A DNA stretch of 64,000 nt. Source: Atriophallophorus winterbourni (taxonomy: Eukaryota; Platyhelminthes; Trematoda; Plagiorchiida; Microphallidae). Below, piece after piece: positions 10,652-20,935 of the stretch. The stretch's first letter is position 1. Each line of letters starts with the position of its first letter. The position numbers and the translations under genes are program-made. The stretch is from the NCBI GenBank assembly GCA_013407085.1, contig JACCGJ010002714.1:80420-144419 (forward strand), written 5' to 3'. The notes beneath the pieces are model-generated. The model was not told the origin of the DNA, made no database searches, and saw nothing but the letters and a program-made list of their open reading frames with translations.

Positions 10652-10891
10652 TTCGGGGGATGTGAGCAACATATTACTTTGGTCTTCCATAATCGCTTTG
10701 AGTACTTCACCAGGAATCACTTTGTGATTCTGCGTTTGAACATTGTGGTTCGTTGTAGGAACACTATGCAACAGTGGCATTCAAGTATAACCTTCTTTAC
10801 CATTTATCCACTGTTTCTAGACTCACTGAAACTGATCTTACTGTCTCCACCTGACGATGGCAAACAGCGAGAAACCGGTAGTGCAGTGTAA

Positions 10892-11774
10892 AGGATGGGT
10901 CGTGTGGGATTATTGCCGCGATTAATGTCTTCGAAGACCAGTTTCCTCAAATAATATACTACATGATTTCTGTTTGTCTGAGTTATCTGTATGAAAATGG
11001 ACAAGTTATTCCCAATTATGAAGCATCCAGAGGGCTTACGAAGCACACCGGCCGAAAGCAATACATAGGATTAGTTTTGTTTACGTCGATCAGGATGACA
11101 TTGGCTGTAAAAGAAATATGATCATGAATCCGAAGTCTTTTTTCGCTTTGCAATCTAAAAATATATAATTTCTTTACCAAAAGCAATTAAAGCTGACTAT
11201 GGTCTCCTATCAATGCAAAAACAATCTTTAGTCTATGTCACATTTAATCATTCAACACTGTCGATTGACGTTCCATGTGAATTTTTTTGAGTTGACAATG
11301 AAATCTTCGAACAGGACTCTACCCGAAGTGAGTGAAGCTTCGGTTTAGCATGACGAGAATTGCCTTCGGGATTTGTACGAATTGTATTGAGGGCGCTTGT
11401 TTTATGATTGTAAAATTGATCGAGGCTATGTACCGAGAATGTGTGCTAGTTTTGCGGTAATGCTTGATATGATAGCATTGGTTGACTTTCGTTAAACTGA
11501 AGTTTTTACATTTCAATCTACTTTCTGTGACAAACAGTCCAATTATTGGACGTAGGATGATAATGATGATGATGTTAAATGGTTAAATGAAAAACTGTCT
11601 AATGATTGGTATTTCATTGCTAAGATAACACAGTCAGTGTTCATTGCTTTAGATAAAATGATTATATATGTTTTGATTGCAAATTGAAGAAAGCCTTCGC
11701 ATTCATTATCATATTTCTCTTATAGCACACTTCGAGTAAAATCAGTTGCAAAGATCCTTGGAACAGTGGTAAAG
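10892..11774. other. Fragments of the BTB-like repeat block in both orientations
   Basis: About 11120-11520 resembles 47720-47930 (same orientation), and about 11570-11730 resembles 36120-36250 (opposite direction relative to the block). 10892-11110 is unassigned AT-rich sequence. No intact gene is seen. Confidence 0.5.
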
Positions 11775-11945
11775 TAGTAAAAATTTTTTTACTTTAATGC
11801 CACTGTTACATAGGGTTCGTGCAACGAACCACGATGTTCTTACACAGAATCACAAAGTGATTCTTGGTCCAGCAATCAAGTCGCTTATGTATGACCAAAG
11901 TAAAGTGTTGCCACATCCTCATCCTTTAGTCTCCACTGGCTGTTT
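11775..11945 (-). repeat. hh240 fragment
   Basis: Contains the diagnostic AATGCCACTGTTACATAGGG block and the CAGAATCACAAAGTGATTC hairpin on the minus strand. The hammerhead part is degraded. Confidence 0.6.
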
Positions 11946-11949
11946 GATA

Positions 11950-12720
11950 ATAAAAACGGGATTTTTTGCTTACTGTGCAGTTCCGGAATCATGTCATCCG
12001 CAAATAACAAGATATTGCAGCGAACGAGTTTAAATAAGTCATTGGCATGCATCAGTAAATTAATTGATGCAAGCACTCATCCCTCGGCACCACACTTTTT
12101 ACTGTAATAGGTCGTGACAAAGCCTAATCAACCATTACTCGAATGTCGCGGAGATAATCCCCAAAGCACGCTAGTAATGAACACTTGATTACCCATAGCT
12201 CCGTATTTTGTAGTAACAGACTGTGGTTGACACGATCGAATGCTTTTGACATTTCAAGATAACAAGCGTGTATGTTGAGACCTTTGTCTACAACTTGTAT
12301 CCAGGCATTGATGACGTGCAAAAGGTTTGAAAGGCAAAATTGTCTCTTTCTAAAGCCGTGTTGTTTGACTGCGAGCAAGCAATTGTCTGTCAGATGTTTT
12401 GTAACGCTGTTTGCTACGAGGCGATCTATCACTTCAAAGATCACCGGTAGTAGTGTTACTGGTCTATATTCGGTTACTTCGAAACGGTTTCCTCCTTTGT
12501 AGATCGGGGTAATGATGCCCTTCTTTGAATCACAGGGAACAAAACTTTGGGTTAAATAGATGTTCAACAAATAGATGAGATGCGTACACAAATTAAAAGC
12601 ACAGATTTTAGGAATCAGCAAGGTAATTTCGTCAGCTCCAAGAGGATTTAGATGTCCTGAATCACGAGGTTCAACAAAATCAAATACCTTCAAACATACG
12701 CAAATGTAAAACGTACACCT
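11950..12720 (-). pseudogene. LINE reverse transcriptase remnant
   Basis: The frame 12124-12693 (minus) shows GADEIT, GIITPIYKGGNR, YRPVTLLPV, QHGFRK and YLEMSKAFDRVNHSLLL. A further piece at 11885-12076 shows LLFADD. The segment between them is missing and the frame is broken, so it is an old CR1-like fragment. Confidence 0.8.
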
Positions 12721-13440
12721 TGACCGTCAATACGAGCATACATATAATCATGATCATGCAAAACCGGGATAATGCCAACGCGTAGAAGGATCAGCGTAGC
12801 TGCATTACTGATAACCTTGAACCGAATAGTCAATGCCTGAAAGGAAGCACATCAGTAACCCGGCTATGCTGAAATTGATCGATTTAACATAAAGTAGACC
12901 GAGGAACTCGTGGTCAAGGGCATCATTGCCAATACGCAATCTTGAGCAAAGTCTATAAGTCAACTGAATCTATCATTCTGCAAAATCATAAAAAACTATT
13001 TCTCTAATGACTTTAGTGAAAATAATATCAATAACTTTCATTGAATTAGGGATTTTCATTGATTTACAAATTTCAACAACATTTCGTTACCTAACGCGTT
13101 GGTCTCATCATTATCTAATATAAGGCCAGCTCTCAAAACATTGAAAATTTTAGCCAAATTTTCAAGATGATCCTAAATTTCAAACCATTCAGATGATTTA
13201 GACTACTGGAACTCATGCAGGGTATCATTTGAGGAAACTGGTATTCACAATTAATACAATACAATACATAAGCCGATTTTCAATAGTGGCAAAACACGTT
13301 TGCTGTTTTTTTTTATAAATTTTTGATATTTTAATCCATGAAGAAAACGTGCGTGGATAATCGCCGTACAACAAAACGAGACAGATTATATGTCTGGATT
13401 AATCTAGCACGGTTGAAAAGCTTCGGGTTCGCACCCTAAT
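12721..13440. other. Unassigned, with a dispersed fragment
   Basis: No gene is seen. About 13010-13190 is an inverted relative of 33790-33960, and 13190-13270 resembles 36480-36555 in direct orientation, so this is another old dispersed family. Confidence 0.4.
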
Positions 13441-14575
13441 ATGGATATTGCTCGATGCCGCGGTAATTCGGAAGATCATTTTATGTTGGATTCAACAAAA
13501 ACGGGTTCCGTGTGTTTGAGATCAAATATACGGACACCACGACTGTATCACCGGATAATTCGCATCTAATACATTGTGATACGCTCTCACACTAACCTCA
13601 CAAATTTCATCTTTTTAAGGCTATTCGTTTCTTCTTCTTCTTGGAATCTTTCTAAACTCATATAACCTTGACCTCAACTGCCATAGGAACTCAGGACCAT
13701 AGAAAAATACGCGCGATATGTGTAAAAGTTGCAAAAAGTGAGTTCAAGTAAAATCAAACGAGTCATGTTTTATTTGCGTTCCGCAAAATACACACTTCTT
13801 GCGTAAAGGTTTTACTAAAGAGACAGTTGCCTTGAATAATAATGCTAGAATTCCATGTGTCGGAATTATGTGCAGTTTTTGCGCAACAAAGCGGGTAAAA
13901 GGCATCGAGAACTTTGTATCAAAACCAGAAAACCTAGAAGATCGCATCAAATACTTAGAGAAGGTTTCTCAAACGTTAGAGAAAACGTTAAATTCGCGGG
14001 TAATTACCAACAACAACACAGCTAGCGTGAAAGCAACCTATATCAAACACTACATCCTGTAACTTCACAAGATTTTTCGCTACGCAAAAGGAAATTCGCT
14101 TGAGACTGAACACTTAAACAGTTACTTTTCTCAAGTAGTCGAACTCACGACATTAAACAATGGCATGAGCTTTGTTAAATGATAGGTATGAGCTATTGAA
14201 AGCCAAAAATATATGTAGGACTTTTTCTGAAATCTTAAATGTTGTTTACTTGTTCAGAGACTAAATGCCGCATACATGCTGATATTGCTTTCTGGGGAGA
14301 AAAAGGTTATTCAAACAATGGAGATAAAATTGACGAACGCAGTGTGGCTCTTCTTTCTGTTCGCAAACACACTAACACTGCTTCGGTTTGTGAAATACAG
14401 TAACACCATTACAAATAGTGTGTTTGCATTCTGGGTTATAGTTCATAGGAATTTCCAGAAATATATCATAATTAGTGATCCCGGACATTCTACACCGAAA
14501 CAAAATAATGAATCACGGCTTTCTCAATCGAACGAGACACGGATTATAAAAATCGTGTAAATCCCGGTGAGATAT
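13441..14575 (+). pseudogene. LINE ORF1 remnant, same group as 61614-62520
   Basis: The 5' UTR-like part (13450-13620) and a decayed finger region precede the frame 13799-14062, which matches the ORF1 at 61614: NNARIPCVGIMCSFC corresponds to NNAEIPSVCYVCSVC with key Cys lost. 14150-14560 matches 62270-62580. Multiple stops are present. Confidence 0.65.
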
Positions 14576-15002
14576 CCATGTACTCAAACTCACCCATCCT
14601 CACCTAAACAAATGAGACCTGGTTCCAAATAATGATCGCGAGCTCTCTATTCAAAACACGACTTTGTTTCGGAGAAACCGCCTTAAAGCAATGCATTACT
14701 TTGATACACAATGCAGTCGGCAATTACTGATTGTTAGAGACTTTAATCTGCCACAACTATTTGAATTTATTGAACAATTCGTCATAGCAAAACAAGATTT
14801 CATTTGAATCCAAAATTGCGAAATATAAAAATATGCAATGATTTCCCATTCTCCTACAACCTAGAGTCACGTCAATTGGAATGAACAATAAAGAAAATGG
14901 ATCTAGGCATTCTGGTTAGTGGAAATATTGAAAATAGGAACGAGTGCGTATTTATATACCACTGATCTAGCTGCATGCTGGGTACGCTTCAGCTCATAAC
15001 TA

Positions 15003-15038
<36 letters not shown>

Positions 15039-15125
15039 TAATATATATATATATATATAACAGACGAATATTTTGTGGTTGTGTACAGATACAAGCTTTT
15101 CTACCCTAAATTCTTGAATCGTGAA
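14576..15125 (+). pseudogene. LINE ORF2 remnant with tail
   Basis: Short decayed pieces of an endonuclease (GAGACCTGGTTCC, coding ETWF) and of the GDFN region appear, then a jump to the 3' part and a tail TTCTTGAATCGTGAATC at 15107-15124. A (TA)n tract interrupts it. Confidence 0.5.
15006..15060. repeat. (TA)n microsatellite
   Basis: About 55 bp of alternating TA with one interruption. A second tract lies at 60236-60274, next to sequence related to this neighbourhood. Confidence 0.95.
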
Positions 15126-15280
15126 TCGGGACTTCTCTTAAAAATGTGATGAGACATGACACTAATGAGCAGTTGATAACTCGAATTTGCTCATCGAACT
15201 CCACCAGGAAGCGGATTACTCAGTTCAAGCTTAAGCACAATGAACGACATCAAGCTGATCGATAGGATTTAAATTAATAA
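15061..15280. repeat. Dispersed block related to 59520-59690 and 60170-60240
   Basis: 15061-15206 matches 59520-59690 on the opposite strand, and 15207-15280 matches 60170-60240 on the opposite strand, but the order of the two halves is swapped at the second site. Confidence 0.7.
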
Positions 15281-16129
15281 AGCATAATAATCAAGGTAGT
15301 CACAAAAATAACTGAACTTAAGTGAACTTCGCTGCTTAATGCAATATTGTAGCAGGTGGTAAGATATATGCTGTCGATTGAACAAACAAACATTTTTCAT
15401 CCTATATTAATGCAAATGATTTCGAAAGTTACATTTGCCTAATTCGGTCGATGTCTCTCATTATTGCGCATCATCATCACACGGTCTTTTCATGTTTCGC
15501 GGCTTCTCTAATGATTAAACAGCGTGATTCAGGATGATTAGTTTCATTGCAGCAATTAAAGCTCAATCTATTCCATTGCAACTTGTAAACGTAGTTTTAC
15601 ACAATGCCTCAGATGTGTGCGATCAGGAGCAACTATTTGCCAACTCATGAGGTAAATGCTACATAATTTTGATGTCTTTGTAACCTAACGGCTGTCTGAC
15701 AAATGGTCTACTTTCTTATTCAGGCCCACTATACATTACATCGTTCGGAATAGGACCATTTATCTAATGTTTATACAAGAACATGTGATGCATCTTCTCT
15801 TTCACTGTCGGGTTTTTTTTCTTGGTTAGCATTGGAATTATGCTATCATTCATTATGTTGAACATAAGAAATCGTGTGTTGTTCATGGTGTATTTAAGCT
15901 GATCTAAAAGGCAAAAAGTTCGCACCATTGTTCTTTATATGCTAATTTTTATGTGAGAATATTTAAAAAGACAGCTTCGTTGTTACACTAATTGTGTCTG
16001 TTTTATACTGATATCTACTTGCAATACAACGACGAAACGAAACAAAATGGTATCCCTTCTTTAAACACAATTCTTTGAATCTAATAATTTTCAAGTAATT
16101 TATCAAAACTTTCGATCAAAACCAATAGA

Positions 16130-16611
16130 AAATCTTCAATTTAAGCCTTAGTTTTGCACTTGCAATGTGCACATATCCACCGAAATTAGATTCGTACACC
16201 ACATTGTTATGCCCACGAATGTGGGTGCCAAATTATGAACGTGCCACTGTTGACCTGAAAGTTACTCATCGTGGGTATTGTTTTGATGTACATTCTGATG
16301 TACTGAGCACAGTTTTAGCGTGCGCCGCGATCTCTGGTCACGCGCCATCCATAAACTTCGAAGAAACCTAACCGGAACTTTAGTAATGCAAACACCGAAG
16401 CTTCACTGAATTCCGGTATTGTCGTGTTTGAGGATTTCATTGTTAACTCAAATAATAAACTCCAGACAGAACGACAATCGACGGTGTTGGATGGTAAAAT
16501 ACAAAATAGAATAATGTTTAGTATTGCTTTGCCAGAAACCAAAGTCAGCTTTGATAACTTTCGTTTGAGAAAGTGTATATTTATAGATTGCAAATAAAAA
16601 CGCCTTCGCAT
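16130..16611 (+). pseudogene. Multi-copy coding remnant with a BTB-like stretch
   Basis: The frame from 16165 reads MCTYPPKLDSYTTL and then TVDLKVTHRGYCFDVHSDVL. The spacing of D-L-K-V, F-D-V-H and V-L resembles the start of a BTB/POZ fold, as in kelch-like proteins; this is a pattern impression only. Related frames lie at 47965-48153 (minus), 57125-57346 (minus) and 35780-35900 (plus, broken). Downstream another frame (EASLNSGIVVFEDFIVNS) is also shared with the 36 kb copy. Frame changes between these parts argue for a pseudogene. Confidence 0.4.
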
Positions 16612-16639
16612 TTATTTTTATATTTAACCATGAACGACA

Positions 16640-17002
16640 TAAATGTAACCAATTATATACTGCTTCAAGTCTTAATGAACCTAATCTTACTGCGTCCACC
16701 TGATGACGGCAAAGAGCCAGAAACCAATCGTGGTGTGTAAGTGCGGGCGACGTGAGCAACGCATAACTTTGGTAATCCATAATCGCCTTGAAAGCTTAAT
16801 CACGAATCACTACGTGATTCTCAGTTTGAACATCGTGTTTCGTTGTACGAACCCTATGTATAGGAAAAATTCAACTCTAAACTTGTTCATAATTTATCCT
16901 TTGTTTCAAGGCCCACTGAATTTAATCTCACTGTTTCCACCTAATGACGGCAAACAGCCAGAAACTGGTAGTGGTGTGTAAGTGCGAAGAATGTGCGCAA
17001 CA
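16640..17002 (+). repeat. hh240 units, interrupted by the short LINE
   Basis: Two hammerhead-like segments are visible, at about 16691-16740 (helix III lost: CCAAT replaces CCGGT) and 16940-16985 (CUAAUGA core change). The repeat is cut at GTGCGCAACA and resumes at 19144. Confidence 0.8.
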
Positions 17003-17334
17003 ATACTGGCGTGGGGTCGCATTTTTGTTGTTCTGACACTTTTGCCCGTTTCTTCACCAAATCAACTCGGATTTTAACCGTTCAAAAACTTTTTGCTATA
17101 CTTTGACGAGAGCTATCGGAATTTATACGTTTTGAGCTGGTCCGTCGATTAACAGCAAATTTACCGTTTCAACGTAAATATATCGGTTTGCTCACGCGTG
17201 CAAACTTTCTCCCACAGTTAAGTATCGTACGGTTTATGCTTTCATTGCAAAGATCACATCGAACTACACATTTTGATACGCCATTCTGTGCTCTACTCTG
17301 TGTGGTTATTGAGTTATCACGGATTATTCGCAAA

Positions 17335-18800
17335 ATGACCAAATGAAGAATTATAACCCAGCTAAATCGACCAGTCGAACGGACGACCATTCTTCAACCG
17401 GTCGTCCCAATTCAGCCTACAATGCGTGGTCGACTCACGAGATCCAACACCCACGCGAAAAAATCGATCGATCATGGTGTGCATACGACGGTTGTTCCCC
17501 CGATAGCGACATCAAACCACCTTGACCTCTGCGCCAAGTGCCTGTACCCGGTAAGCAATGATAGTGCATTGGTTAAATGTATTTTTGTGATATACATGTG
17601 CACGTGGCCTGTGATGAGACTTTGACCGATGAGTGTGTAAAGATCGTGAATGATAAAAATCTCCCATCCGTTTGCTATTTCTGTATTGACTGTAGAAATT
17701 CAATAGCGAATCATAATCCCAACAGTACACAATTCTCTGCTAGAAACGAGACTAATACAATAGAGAATAGATTATTGATAATAGAAGAGGAACTTGCAAA
17801 TTTAAAGAATAATCTACGACCAATAATCAAGACTAAAACAGTTGAATTGAATAATGGAATACGCTCGACCTCACCGCCACAGAGTGCTTCTAAAAAGGTT
17901 AAATTACGCGACACTGAAGTGATACTTAAAAAGGCCTTGAAGCAGAAACCGTCTACGTCGAACGCTCCTTTGGCCAAAGCTGCCACGAAAAATACTCCGC
18001 TTAATGTTATCTGCACCGATTCGGCACCAATTGAAACGCCCCCGGTGGTACAAAAATCATACAGAGAAATACTTTTGCGGTCGACCTCCGCTGCACAATC
18101 TGAGCCTGGCACACTAAACCTAAATCAAAAAGCCTCACATTCTATGAAGAATGACCGGACACGCGACAAGCATTCTCATTCGTTAAGCGTAATATGTACG
18201 AATGTTAAAGAGTCCGGTGAGAGCTTGTTAGATAGAAAACACAAACACGACCTCGATATATGGTCTCAAATTTGTCAACAGTTGCAAATTGAGCATGTTA
18301 CTCCTGACAAACTGATTCGTCTAACTCGCCATTCCACCTCACCTTATAGTGATGAACCTCGGTTACTGAGAGTCACACTGAAGTGCGAGGCTGATATCGA
18401 AAACATACTGCTAAATTCGTGCCGACTAAAGACGGATCCGACTTCAAATTGCCGGATATATCCTGATGTGCCATGGTGGGAACGGAAGGGTGCCTCAAAC
18501 ACTAAGGAAAAAACGGTATCGCGGTGTATGTTTTTACTTGGGGTACCAGAAAATACCACTGAAGCATCGGGACAGGAAACAGCAGATTATGACTTCAAGC
18601 AGTGGCGTTACATTGCGTCTTTTCTTAATATTTCTAACGTTGTGATCACTGACACCTGCCGGGTGCCTTTTTCAATAAACTATAAGGGAGACGGACCGAA
18701 ACCTCTCAGGATTACCTTTTTAACTACCGACATGGCTGAATTTGTCAAGTCCGAATGGAAAATAGCAAAACGTGCATTACCGAAAGACATCAGACTTTGA
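17335..18800 (+). pseudogene. ORF1 of the deleted LINE, broken
   Basis: Compared with the intact copy at 44108-45628, the fourth codon is TGA (17344-17346), and one T is missing in the T-run near 17582, shifting the frame inside the zinc finger. From 17577 to 18800 the frame is open for 407 residues and contains ICTNVKESGESLL, RLTRHSTSP, YPDVPWWERK and GVPENTTEAS. The finger begins CAKC...CIF before the break. Confidence 0.85.
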
Positions 18801-18879
18801 CCACCGAGACCAAGTTCCATGAGTGAGACACATTCGCGGCTAGTGGCGGTAGACGGCAGCGTTCCCACCGAAACGGAAG

Positions 18880-19019
18880 CAATCAATACATCAAAAAACG
18901 TAGTGGTTCTATGGAATGCGCTACCGCAAGATGTTGTGAATGCAACGACAATTGATGTTTTCAAATCGAAATTGGATGCATACGTCAAACAAAACCCTGA
19001 ATTTGGCCCGGTGTATTGA
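18880..19019 (+). pseudogene. ORF2 C-terminal remnant
   Basis: VVLWNALPQDVVNAT and the following FKSKLDAYV match the last residues of the intact ORF2s (WNSLPP...FKAELDKYM). The endonuclease and reverse transcriptase are absent. Confidence 0.8.
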
Positions 19020-19143
19020 AGCAACACGAACCCAAAAAACATTAACAATGTGATTTTGATTGATTTTTTTTCGCAATAGTTGTCATCCAATGGTACGTGT
19101 AAAGCATTAGTTTTTATCACCATAAATATTGATTCTTGATTCT

Positions 19144-19371
19144 TGGTCATCCTCAAGCGCCTCAAGTTCTTGACCACGAAACACTACGTAATTTCGAGTT
19201 TGAACTTCGTGGTCCGTTGTACAATCACCATGTATCAGTGTCATTCAAGTATAACATTGGTTACCGTTTATCCACTGTTTCAAGGCTCCTTGAAACCAAC
19301 CTCAATATCTCCACCTGATGACGGCAAACAGCCAGAAACCGGTAGTGGTGTGGAAGTGTGGGAAATGGTTC
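19144..19371 (+). repeat. hh240 unit
   Basis: Continuation of the unit cut at 17002. It carries one hammerhead with a perfect core and ends where an RTE-like 5' end (GGTTCCAAAGGTTGT) begins. Confidence 0.85.
19311..19348 (+). ncRNA. hh240 hammerhead ribozyme with intact core
   Basis: CCAC (311-314), CUGAUGA (315-321), stem II GGC/GCC with loop AAACA and a C-A mismatch at its base, GAAA (335-338), CCGG, U343, cleavage after A344, GUGG (345-348). All core residues are canonical. The outer part of stem I has decayed here. Confidence 0.6.
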
Positions 19372-19744
19372 CAAAGGTTGTCATAGCCGGGGGTGGCAGT
19401 GGGGATAAGCTCCCACTGTTTATATAATGCTCTCATATGGCACGCGTCTCAAATAGCCTCTGACAATCAAGTCCAGCTTCTGGCCTGCACGAGTGGCTCT
19501 CCGAGCCCGGCGGAACTGCTTTTACCAACAGAAGAAGGGGCGAGGGCGAGTGACTGGCGCCTGAAAACCAGTTTTCTTCGGGCAGTTGGAGCTCGTTAGC
19601 CTGGGAGGGCTTTTCATCTAAGGGAAGGAAAACCCTGATTTTCAACCTCCGCTGCTTTGTGGGATACCAGATTGCGGGAAAGGCTTCGGGAGGAAAGCAT
19701 GAGGAAAAACCTGGAACAGAGTCTGGTAGACCACCTCTTTCATG
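19372..19744 (+). mobile_element. 5' end fragment of an RTE-like element
   Basis: Matches the minus strand of about 46690-47090 and, less closely, 29400-29885, where it lies upstream of an RTE-like endonuclease region. All three copies start with the same GGTTCCAA boundary inside or beside hh240 sequence. It is cut at 19744 by gypsy-like sequence. Confidence 0.6.
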
Positions 19745-20399
19745 TCTTCGCTGATCTTATTTGGTTAAACATTTTCTGATCGAGTCGTCGAAATGTAGTT
19801 TTTTGTCAACAATTGAAACATCATTTGACGTTGTGGCAGTCTGAATCATTCGTGAATCTTTCTTAAGATTTACTAAGCGTAAATATTCTGTCGTGAGCTC
19901 TTCAATAGATAGCTGAGCAGTGTCAAGTTTGGACACTATCCTTTTAGAATATCGGCATCACTCGATGAAGTTAATCCGGAAACAAAAAGCAGTGACTTGA
20001 ACTGATCATCTGATATACTTTTAAATTAAATTGTCCATACTCGCGGCATACGATAAAATGTCTTCATCTGATGATTTGTTTATTTTGATGAAATTGTACC
20101 GAATGTTGAAAGGCGATGTTCTTTCGCCAAACATGACTTTATGCTTGCTGCGGTTCTGCATGTACTTGAGTATTCAAATTAAGTTTCGACAAAGAAGCAT
20201 CAAATAGTTTGTTTTGACGTTGCTCCGTTTCTCTGATTAAACGAACGATTTCTTTATTCAGGCTCATCCCGCCACTGTTTTGAAAGTTTATACCTGGCGC
20301 CAAAATATTATAACTGTGGGGTGTTGCACTGGCCCAGCCGTCAGTCAGAGAACACAACCGAACTTGAACTCGTCTATTGGCCGAATGAATGAATAACAA
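19745..20399 (-). pseudogene. Ty3/gypsy-like gag remnant
   Basis: On the minus strand a methionine soon after a TGGCGCC primer-binding-like motif starts a frame (MSLNKEIVRLIRETEQRQ). Further down, in shifted frames, are the gag-like strings FGERTSPFNIRYNF, SDEDILSYAAS and ELTTEYLRLVNLK, which resemble gag proteins of gypsy-type elements. Stops and frameshifts break it. Confidence 0.65.
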
Positions 20400-20560
20400 T
20401 CTTGGTACAGTGAGTGAATATCACATTGTCTATACCGTATACAGTAATCACTCTTTACATTAACAATCTATATCGATCGATCAATAATCGATTCACGAAT
20501 AACGATTAATGTGGTGCACGCGAGGCATGGCACGTTCGCTGCTCCGCATCACCTCCCTTT
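20305..20560 (-). repeat. LTR-like direct repeat (copy 1)
   Basis: About 150 bp (20405-20560) is repeated in direct orientation at 21900-22055, including ATCGATCGATCAATAATCGA. On the minus strand the pol C-terminus runs into it and gag follows it, as expected of an LTR. A GGCGCCAGG primer-binding-like site lies just downstream near 20300. Exact ends are uncertain. Confidence 0.6.
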
Positions 20561-20935
20561 TCCGAAGCCTGTTCACGTAGGTTTTCCTGTAAGGATCGAT
20601 GTTCAGCCGATTCACGGGGTATCGCGTGCGTTGTGATCTTCCTAATGATTCGCTTGTGTTGGCGTTCGGCTCTGTTATCTGCTTTGTTTCTTGTGATACG
20701 GACAGTAGAAGGCGATACCAGACTAGAAATAAGTCTAATGGCGTTTCACAATTTTCATTCTGGTTTCCATTGGACTTCGTCCGGCGGCTTCTGATATGAT
20801 TAATATGTCTCATTTGTATCACTCCCCCAAAACGGACCTTATAAATAACTGTTCCGACAGGTTGTATAATAAATGCAGGCTACCAATATGAACCTTTTTT
20901 TCTGAACACGCGTATATAAACCGTATCTCCAGACG
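20493..20935 (-). pseudogene. Gypsy-like pol C-terminus (integrase end)
   Basis: The minus-strand frames give SGDTVYIRVFRKKGSYW, FIIQPVGTVIYKVRFGG and IQMRHINHIRSRR, the usual C-terminal barrel region of gypsy-type integrases. A basic tail (LGRSQRTRYPVNRL) follows and runs into the LTR. It is joined at about 20936 to CR1 sequence. Confidence 0.65.

Larger units (their letters stand above)
9457..10891 (+). repeat. hh240 tandem cluster, about six units
   Basis: Units recur every ~240 bp, with the hammerhead-like segment at about 9651, 9889, 10131, 10370, 10610 and 10850. Each unit has a perfect hairpin GAATCAC-n3-GTGATTC, a second hairpin of type GGTTCGT-n3-ACGAACC, and the block CCACCTGATGACGGCAAACA leading to GAAACCGGTAGTGG. 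Units to about 10290 match the units at 60275-61365 one for one on the opposite strand. Confidence 0.85.
15330..17002 (+). repeat. Segmental inverted duplication, arm d (partner 46571-48993)
   Basis: Sequence from about 15330 matches the minus strand of 48993 downward at high identity. The match is interrupted by the short LINE at 17003-19143 and resumes at 19144-19744. So the duplication predates that insertion, or the insertion was lost from the partner. Confidence 0.85.
17003..19143 (+). mobile_element. Internally deleted CR1-like element (ORF1 plus the end of ORF2)
   Basis: A 5' UTR and nearly complete ORF1 are joined directly to the last ~50 codons of ORF2, then a 3' UTR and a (TTGATTC) tail. 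The host element at 40926-45885 has the same deletion junction, so this deleted form was itself copied at least twice and probably used replicase from other LINEs. Confidence 0.85.

Noticed and set aside
10357..11061. Minus-strand ORFs in hh240 (10357-10539, 10556-10780, 10804-11061) and their counterparts in other clusters
   Set aside because: They recur wherever hh240 occurs and are interrupted differently in each unit; they reflect repeat structure and not genes.
15006..15094. Minus-strand ORF over the TA tract (Tyr/Ile repeats)
   Set aside because: Pure translation of a microsatellite.
19393..19645. Overlapping ORFs on both strands in the RTE 5' fragment (also 46599-47172)
   Set aside because: Both strands are open because the sequence is GC-richer. 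No domain is recognised and copies differ by indels.
20040..20075. TCTGATGATTTG as a further hammerhead core
   Set aside because: No stem II, GAAA or cleavage motif follows; it lies in the gag remnant.
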